A stretch of DNA of 9,443 nucleotides from Betaproteobacteria bacterium (GTDB lineage Bacteria > Pseudomonadota > Gammaproteobacteria > Burkholderiales > SG8-41): NCBI GenBank assembly GCA_025356695.1, contig JANXSE010000325.1, forward strand, positions 1 through 9,443, written 5' to 3'. Positions 5,479 to 9,443 of the stretch are shown in pieces. Position 1 is the first letter of the stretch. Each line of letters starts with the position of its first letter. A model generated the notes under the pieces. It was not told where the DNA came from, made no database searches, and saw only the letters and a list, made by a program, of their open reading frames with translations. Made by a program: the position numbers and the translations under genes.

Positions 5479-7556
5479 GTTTCTTTTTCAAGCGCCTCGG
5501 CCACCAATTCGGCGAGATCAAGCACGCGCGGTTTCTTCGCTGCATCGCTGGCGCCGACGCCGTCTTCGAACATGCCCATGCAAAAGGCGCACGAGGTGGC
5601 GATAACTTCGGCGCCGGTAGCGATCGCCTCTTTCACGCGCGTGACGTTGATCCTTTGCGCGCCCTGCTCCTTCATGAAGGCCTGCCCGCCGCCGCCGCCG
5701 CAACAGAACGACTGCGCACGGTTGCGCGGCATTTCGACGACATCAGCGCCTTTCAGCCTGCCGAGCACGCCGCGCGGCTCGTCGTAGACCTGATTGTAAC
5801 GACCGAGATAACAGGGGTCGTGATAGGTGACCTTGCCTGCTTTGAGCGCAGCCCCCTCGCCCAGACTGATTTTCTTCGACGCGATCAACTCTTCGATCAG
5901 CTGGCTGTGGTGGATCACTTCGTAGTTGCCGCCCAGCTGCGGATATTCGTTTTTGATTGCGTTGAAGCAGTGCGCGCAGGAAGTCACCACTTTTTTGATC
6001 TGGTAGTGGTTCATGCGCTCGATGGTTTTCATCGCCAGCTGCTGCGCGAGAAATTCGTGCCCCAGACGCCGCGCCGGATCGCCGTTGCAGGACTCTTCCT
6101 TGCCGAGGATGGCGAACTTCAAGCCCGCCGCCTGCAGAATGCGTGCGAGTGCGATGGTGATTTTCTGATTGCGCGAGACGAAGGAACCGACGCAGCCAAC
6201 GAAGAACAGGACATCGACCGTTTCACCCTTCGCCGCGACCTCCTTCATCTCCGCCACCGGCACGTCCATTTTTTTCGTCCACGCGGCGCGTTCCATCGGC
6301 ACCGCCTGGTACGGATTACCCAGCCGTTCAAGACTGTTGAAGATCGGCTGCACCTCGGGCGGAAAGGAATTCTGCTCGGTCACCAGATTGCGCCGCAGGT
6401 TCACCACCAGCGGCACGTGCTCGATGTGCACCGGGCACTGCTCCATGCAGGCGCCGCAGGTCGTGCAATCCCAGATTTCCTGTTTCGACACCACGCCGCC
6501 GATCAGATCGCGATGCGGCCCGCGGCCGTTTTTGAAACGCCCGGTGTTGGCGCCCTCGCCCAGCACGCCGGAGAACACACCGCCCTGATCGGCCTGATAA
6601 CCCGCCAGCGACAGAATCAGGTCGCGCGGGCGCAGCGCCTTGCCGGTGTTGAAGGTCGGACAGAATTCGAGGCAGCGCCCGCAATGCATGCAGGCGTCCA
6701 CCGACATCAGTTGCGCCCAGTTGAAGTGTTCGAGTTTGGAAGCACCGATCACCTCGGCGGTGTCGAGGTTTTCAATCGCGTCGAGCGCGCCGCGCGGCTT
6801 CAGGCGCCGCAGCAACACGTTGGCCATGGCGGTGAACGGATGCACCAGCTTGCTGTACGCCGCGTAGCCGATCAACGCGAACGCCACGAGCGCGTGCGAC
6901 CACCATGTGAACTGGTGCATATGCGACAGCACATCGGGCGCGATGCTGCGCAGCGCCAGAGCGAGCGGATACGAAACGAAGGACCACGCGCCCCACGGAT
7001 CGTGCGTCAGCGCCAGCCGCAGCGCCTGCAGCACATAGCCCTGCACCACCAACGCGGCGAGCCAGGCCAGAATCAGCACGTCGTCCGGGCTCGATTCCTG
7101 CGTCGCCGGTTTTGTCACCATGCGGCGGTAGAGCGCCAGCGCAATGCCGGTCAGCAGTAACAATCCTGCTGCATTGAGCGCGAATTTGAAGCCAAGATAA
7201 AAATCCCCGCGCAAAAAACTGACACCGAACAGCGGTCCCGCAATGTCGGTTTCAAGCATCACAATCGTGGTACCGGCGAGCAGCGTGATGAAGCCGCCGA
7301 ACAGGCAGGCGTGCATGAGGCCGCCGTAGAGATTGCGTTTGCGCACGATGCGGCCGTGCAGCAGCGTCATGCGCAACGCGTACCAAATGCGCTGCGCCAT
7401 GTGGTCGCTACGGTTTTCTGCCTGCCCCATGCGCCAGCGCCGCACGCGCCGCGCCAGACCGTAGGCGAGCAGCGCCACCGGCAACGTCATCAGGATGTAG
7501 ATCGCGACCGCGCTGAACGGATCGATGTTGAAGAGAATTTCGCGCGCCGGATTCAT
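5475..7556 (-). CDS. Membrane-bound iron-sulfur oxidoreductase, EtfD/DsrMK-like (NarI-like helices, 2x[4Fe-4S], two CCG domains)
   Basis: Predicted to carry electrons between a soluble partner and the membrane quinone pool; 693 aa. The N-terminal 240 residues contain about five membrane helices (near 14-33, 79-99, 125-143, 159-181, 215-236) with histidines able to bind heme b (82, 212, 214, 221, 239), like the NarI/DsrM domain. Two ferredoxin motifs follow: CMHCGRCLEFCP (Cys289, 292, 295, 299) and CTTCGACMEQCP (Cys364, 367, 370, 374). The first CCG domain is the variant type: Cys455, SCNGD with Cys490, Cys527/Cys530. The second is canonical: HDPC (Cys582), CCGGGGG (Cys618/619), Cys656/659. 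This architecture is known from membrane ETF:quinone oxidoreductases (EtfD) and resembles fused DsrM-DsrK. Start: ATG at 7556, overlapping the upstream gene's TGA as ATGA. The frame is open 34 codons further, but that stretch lies inside the upstream gene. No etfAB is in the window, so the donor is unknown. Confidence 0.88.
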   Translation of the reverse strand: MNPAREILFNIDPFSAVAIYILMTLPVALLAYGLARRVRRWRMGQAENRSDHMAQRIWYALRMTLLHGRIVRKRNLYGGLMHACLFGGFITLLAGTTIVMLETDIAGPLFGVSFLRGDFYLGFKFALNAAGLLLLTGIALALYRRMVTKPATQESSPDDVLILAWLAALVVQGYVLQALRLALTHDPWGAWSFVSYPLALALRSIAPDVLSHMHQFTWWSHALVAFALIGYAAYSKLVHPFTAMANVLLRRLKPRGALDAIENLDTAEVIGASKLEHFNWAQLMSVDACMHCGRCLEFCPTFNTGKALRPRDLILSLAGYQADQGGVFSGVLGEGANTGRFKNGRGPHRDLIGGVVSKQEIWDCTTCGACMEQCPVHIEHVPLVVNLRRNLVTEQNSFPPEVQPIFNSLERLGNPYQAVPMERAAWTKKMDVPVAEMKEVAAKGETVDVLFFVGCVGSFVSRNQKITIALARILQAAGLKFAILGKEESCNGDPARRLGHEFLAQQLAMKTIERMNHYQIKKVVTSCAHCFNAIKNEYPQLGGNYEVIHHSQLIEELIASKKISLGEGAALKAGKVTYHDPCYLGRYNQVYDEPRGVLGRLKGADVVEMPRNRAQSFCCGGGGGQAFMKEQGAQRINVTRVKEAIATGAEVIATSCAFCMGMFEDGVGASDAAKKPRVLDLAELVAEALEKET

Positions 7557-7957
7557 AGGGTCTGTTCCGCGACACGCAGCGCGCGCCGGGCCAGCGTCAG
7601 CGTGGCCGCCAGCACCGCGAGCAAGACGAGCGCGATGACCGCACCAAGTATCATCCACAGCGCGGAAATCTGCGCGTGATCGGTGCGCCGGAGCGCGCCG
7701 GTCAAGGCGAGCAGCAACGACAGCACTGTTGGCAGCAACAACACCAGTGCCATCCCGCGCGCGAGCTTGTGCGTAAAGCGCGCGGCCAGCGCCGTGAACA
7801 GCGCCGGCGGCTCCGCGGCAAGACCGGCGCGCACGCCGCCACCGATCGCGCAGGCCAGCAGCACGCCCACTGCAACGATGCGCAGCGCGGCGAGGCCGGT
7901 GGACTCGGACACCAGCAGAATGCCGAATCCGATGGCGAGCAGTATGGGGCAGACCAC
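7553..7957 (-). CDS. Small four-helix membrane protein, unknown function
   Basis: I do not recognise a family. From the GTG at 7957 it is 134 aa and almost entirely hydrophobic, with predicted helices near 2-17, 25-43, 69-87 and 99-123 and Arg-rich loops and tail. Its TGA overlaps the ATG of the Fe-S oxidoreductase by 4 nt, so the two are probably translationally coupled, and it may be a partner or assembly subunit of that complex (inference). The start is doubtful: the GTG has no Shine-Dalgarno, and the same frame upstream encodes an Arg-rich cytoplasmic-looking lead-in (RRRWHRRSNA) without any start before a stop at 8044-8042. A well-placed ATG with a Shine-Dalgarno exists at 8045 but in another frame. 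Either the GTG is real or the gene carries a frameshift between 7971 and 8042. Confidence 0.6.
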   Translation of the reverse strand: MVCPILLAIGFGILLVSESTGLAALRIVAVGVLLACAIGGGVRAGLAAEPPALFTALAARFTHKLARGMALVLLLPTVLSLLLALTGALRRTDHAQISALWMILGAVIALVLLAVLAATLTLARRALRVAEQTL

Positions 7958-7970
7958 GGCGTTGCTGCGC

Positions 7971-8045
7971 CTATGCCACCGGCGCCGCGCCTGCCGCGCC
8001 GTTCGCCACCCGTTGCTGCGTCCCGCCTCCGACCGGCTGCTTCAT
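7971..8045 (-). other. Short ORF, possible out-of-frame true 5' end of the membrane protein gene
   Basis: On the - strand an ATG at 8045 with GGGGAAGG 4 nt upstream opens a 24-codon ORF (MKQPVGGGTQQRV...) that stops at a TAG (7973-7971), 13 nt before the GTG of the membrane protein. Good initiation signals with no product of its own suggest either a leader peptide or the displaced start of the downstream gene after a one-base indel. Confidence 0.35.
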
Positions 8046-8234
8046 GCCGCCTTCCCCGCTGGGTTAGAATTCCTGCGCCTGTTCTTGTTGTCGTTCACGC
8101 CTTTGCGGCACGGGAAAATTATAACGTGGTACTGCGGCGCCTCCCGCACTTTTGCATTGCGGGGCGGATACCGAGCCTGCAAGTCCGCACGCGGTCTTCA
8201 CTGTTCCGGGAGTAATGATCGATTGAAAGCGCCG
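8046..8234. promoter_or_regulatory. Divergent intergenic region between the membrane operon and the Bug/TctC gene
   Basis: About 190 nt without a supported gene separate two divergent transcription units, so promoters in both directions are expected. On the + strand, TATAAC at 8120-8125 and TAGAAT at 8065-8070 resemble -10 boxes. TTCACG at 8094-8099 is a weak -35 for the first, at an over-long spacing of 20. No convincing operator dyad was found. Confidence 0.35.
8208..8226 (+). promoter_or_regulatory. Possible three-codon leader ORF before the Bug/TctC gene
   Basis: GGGAG at 8208-8212 is followed by ATG-ATC-GAT-TGA (8215-8226). The ATG is only 2 nt from GGGAG, too close for efficient initiation. 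The TGA overlaps the in-frame TTG of the Bug gene at 8223-8225 (TTGA), and the preferred ATG is 8 nt further. The GGGAG may instead serve the TTG at 8223 at a 10-nt spacing. Weak evidence. Confidence 0.2.
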
Positions 8235-9209
8235 ATGTCCTCCCGCTACACGCTCGCGCTGGTGGCGATCCTCGTTTCTGCCTGCGCGCCGGCGCAGGCC
8301 CGCGCCGCCGACAGCTATCCGCACAAACCCGTGCGCGTCATCGTGCCGCAGCCGCCGGGCGGCGGCGCCGATATCGTCGCGCGGCTCATCGCGCAAAAAC
8401 TCGGCGAAGACCTGCACCAGCAGATCGTCGTCGATAACCGCGCCGGTGCCGGCGGCATCGTCGGCACCGAACTGGTTGCGCGCGCGCAGCCCGACGGCTA
8501 CACGCTGCTGATCGGCATCACCGGCAGCCTCACCATCAATCCGGCCCTGCACAAGAACCTGCCGTACAACCCGGTCGATGATTTCGCGCCGATCAGCCTC
8601 GTCGTCGTCAGCCCCTATCTGCTGGTGGTGCATGCCTCCGTCAGCGCCAACAATGTCACTGAGCTGATTGCGCTGGCGAAATCGAAAGCCGGCCCGCTCA
8701 ACTACAGCACGCCGGGCAACGGCTCGCTGGCGCATCTGTCGATGGAATGGTTCCGCAGCCTCACCGGCACGCAATTCACCCATGTGCCCTATAAAGGCAC
8801 GGCCGCCTTCGGCGCCGTGATCGCCGGCGAAGTGCCGGTGACGCTGGTCAGCGTGGTCAGCGGCATGCCGCAGATCAAAAGCGGCCGCATCAAGGCGCTC
8901 GCCATCACCAGCAAGACACGTTCGCGCGCGATGCCCGAGCTGCCGACGATCGCCGAATCCGGCGTACCCGGCTTCGAAGCGAGCAACTGGTTCGGCGTGT
9001 TGGCGCCGCGCGCGACACCGCAACCCATCATTCAACAGATCCACGCCGCGCTGGCCGCCTCGGCACGCAGCAATGAAGTGAAAGAGCGCCTGCTGCGCGA
9101 CGGCGCCGACGCCGTCGGCGGCACGCCGGCCGAATTCGCGCAGTTGATCAAGACCGAACTCAAGCGCTGGGCTGAAGTGGTGAAGCTGTCGGGCGCGAGG
9201 GTCGATTGA
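8235..9209 (+). CDS. Bug/TctC family periplasmic tripartite tricarboxylate transporter substrate-binding protein
   Basis: Extracytoplasmic binding protein of the TctC (Bug) family, which capture small carboxylates such as tricarboxylates, or aromatic acids, for TctAB-type import or signalling. At 324 aa it is of normal family length. The signal peptide spans about 1-25, and mature sequence begins near the typical YPHKPVRVIVPQPPGGGADI (28-47). Other family landmarks are NRAGAGGIVGTE (68-79), PDGYTLL (86-92), YNPVDDFAPI (111-120), YSTPGNGSLAHLSMEWF (157-173), HVPYKGTA (183-190) and MPELPTIAESGVPGFE (233-248). ILVSAC (12-17) also fits a lipobox, so the protein may be a lipoprotein. No tctA or tctB is present, as is usual for orphan Bug genes. 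The ATG at 8235 is preceded by a weak GAAAG; an in-frame TTG at 8223 is the alternative. Ligand unknown. Confidence 0.92.
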   Translation: MSSRYTLALVAILVSACAPAQARAADSYPHKPVRVIVPQPPGGGADIVARLIAQKLGEDLHQQIVVDNRAGAGGIVGTELVARAQPDGYTLLIGITGSLTINPALHKNLPYNPVDDFAPISLVVVSPYLLVVHASVSANNVTELIALAKSKAGPLNYSTPGNGSLAHLSMEWFRSLTGTQFTHVPYKGTAAFGAVIAGEVPVTLVSVVSGMPQIKSGRIKALAITSKTRSRAMPELPTIAESGVPGFEASNWFGVLAPRATPQPIIQQIHAALAASARSNEVKERLLRDGADAVGGTPAEFAQLIKTELKRWAEVVKLSGARVD

Positions 9210-9239
9210 AAAATTTCACTACGGCACGCGGCTTTTGTT

Positions 9240-9263
9240 CCTTCCCCCGTTTACGGGGGAAGG
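9240..9263. terminator. 10-bp perfect hairpin after the Bug/TctC gene
   Basis: CCTTCCCCCG (9240-9249) and CGGGGGAAGG (9254-9263) pair exactly around the loop TTTA, 31 nt after the TGA stop. No T-tract follows, so it is at best a Rho-assisted terminator. It also looks like the first unit of the repeat block that fills the right edge. Confidence 0.5.
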
Positions 9264-9435
9264 CTAGGATGGGGGCACTCGCACGTCAGCAGCGCCCCCA
9301 CCCTGGCGCGCGGACACATTACTGGCGAAGCCAGCCGCTTGCGGGCAGCGCGCCAGAGCGCTCGCTCCCGCCCCGGATCGCTTCGCGAACGCCGTGTCGC
9401 GAGCGCCCTCCCCCGCGCTGCGCGCAGGGGAGGGG
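9240..9435. repeat. Composite block of nested inverted repeats, non-coding
   Basis: The last 230 nt contain no supportable gene. Beyond the first hairpin there are TGGGGGC/GCCCCCA (9270-9276 with 9294-9300) and CTGGCGCGC/GCGCGCCAG (9303-9311 with 9348-9356). The latter encloses CTGGC-GAA-GCCAG (9322-9334) and CCGC-TT-GCGG, and the block closes with CCCTCCCC...GGGGAGGG (9406-9413 with 9427-9434), which carries an inner GCGC pair. The C/G-run arms resemble dispersed intergenic repeats common in betaproteobacterial genomes and are related in style to 5381-5414. It may continue past the window. Confidence 0.55.
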
Positions 9436-9443
9436 ACAAATAT

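Noticed and set aside
5379..5480. CRISPR-like or tandem repeat array in the repeat-rich gap
   Set aside because: There is only one REP-like palindrome and one small hairpin. No regularly spaced direct repeats are present.
4536..7160. 874-codon open frame on the + strand, opposite the MmgE/PrpD and Fe-S oxidoreductase genes
   Set aside because: It is antisense to two well-supported protein families and crosses the gap between them. Its translation is Arg/His-rich with no recognisable motif, as expected for a GC-rich shadow frame.
7557..7658. 34-codon N-terminal extension of the Fe-S oxidoreductase
   Set aside because: It lies inside the upstream membrane protein gene. The ATG at 7556 with an ATGA overlap is the normal operon arrangement.
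7683..8234. Open frame extending the Bug/TctC gene 184 codons upstream
   Set aside because: This part lies antisense to the small membrane protein and the intergenic region. The signal peptide starts at 8235 and the total length would far exceed the family norm.
8064..9044. 326-codon - strand frame opposite the Bug/TctC gene
   Set aside because: Antisense to an obvious TctC family protein. Composition is typical of a shadow frame.
9210..9443. tRNA or known small RNA in the folded right-edge region
   Set aside because: The branched folding does not fit tRNA dimensions: there is no anticodon arm, T-loop motif or CCA-type acceptor. The C/G-run arms match intergenic repeats better.

Overview
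The window is GC-rich with strong third-position G/C bias. It has dense, nearly gap-free coding and intergenic palindromic repeats. Together with a Bug-type (TctC) solute-binding protein and an MmgE/PrpD protein, this points to a chromosomal segment of a betaproteobacterium (Burkholderiales or a related order). That assignment is inference from gene content. I see no rRNA, tRNA, CRISPR array, transposase or phage gene.

Left part, + strand (1-3986): a 5'-open ATP-dependent 6-phosphofructokinase of the plant/trypanosome-like group is followed by a class I DhnA/FbaB-type fructose-bisphosphate aldolase. Together they cover F6P -> FBP -> DHAP + GAP. A 122-nt gap with a possible promoter separates them. 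A perfect 17-bp hairpin closes this block. A lone two-part SAM-dependent methyltransferase follows, with its own candidate promoter and a small dyad.

Middle, - strand (7957-4011, read right to left): a small four-helix membrane protein overlaps by ATGA a large membrane-bound iron-sulfur oxidoreductase (NarI-like helices, two [4Fe-4S] ferredoxin motifs, two CCG domains; EtfD/DsrMK-like). After a 96-nt gap with palindromic repeats comes an MmgE/PrpD-family protein. It ends 24 nt from the methyltransferase, tail to tail. The Fe-S protein plausibly passes electrons from a soluble donor to the quinone pool. The MmgE/PrpD protein plausibly acts on a small di- or tricarboxylic acid.

Right part (7958-9443): a divergent intergenic region leads into a + strand periplasmic Bug/TctC-type binding protein. 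The window ends in about 200 nt of non-coding DNA built from nested inverted repeats.

Most of the window is ordinary metabolic chromosome. The points most worth a second look are a probable 5' frameshift or misassigned start in the small membrane protein, a REP-like palindrome that supplies the stop codon of the Fe-S oxidoreductase, the composite repeat at the right edge, and the possible electron donor of the orphan Fe-S oxidoreductase. I do not see convincing evidence for a wholly new system.
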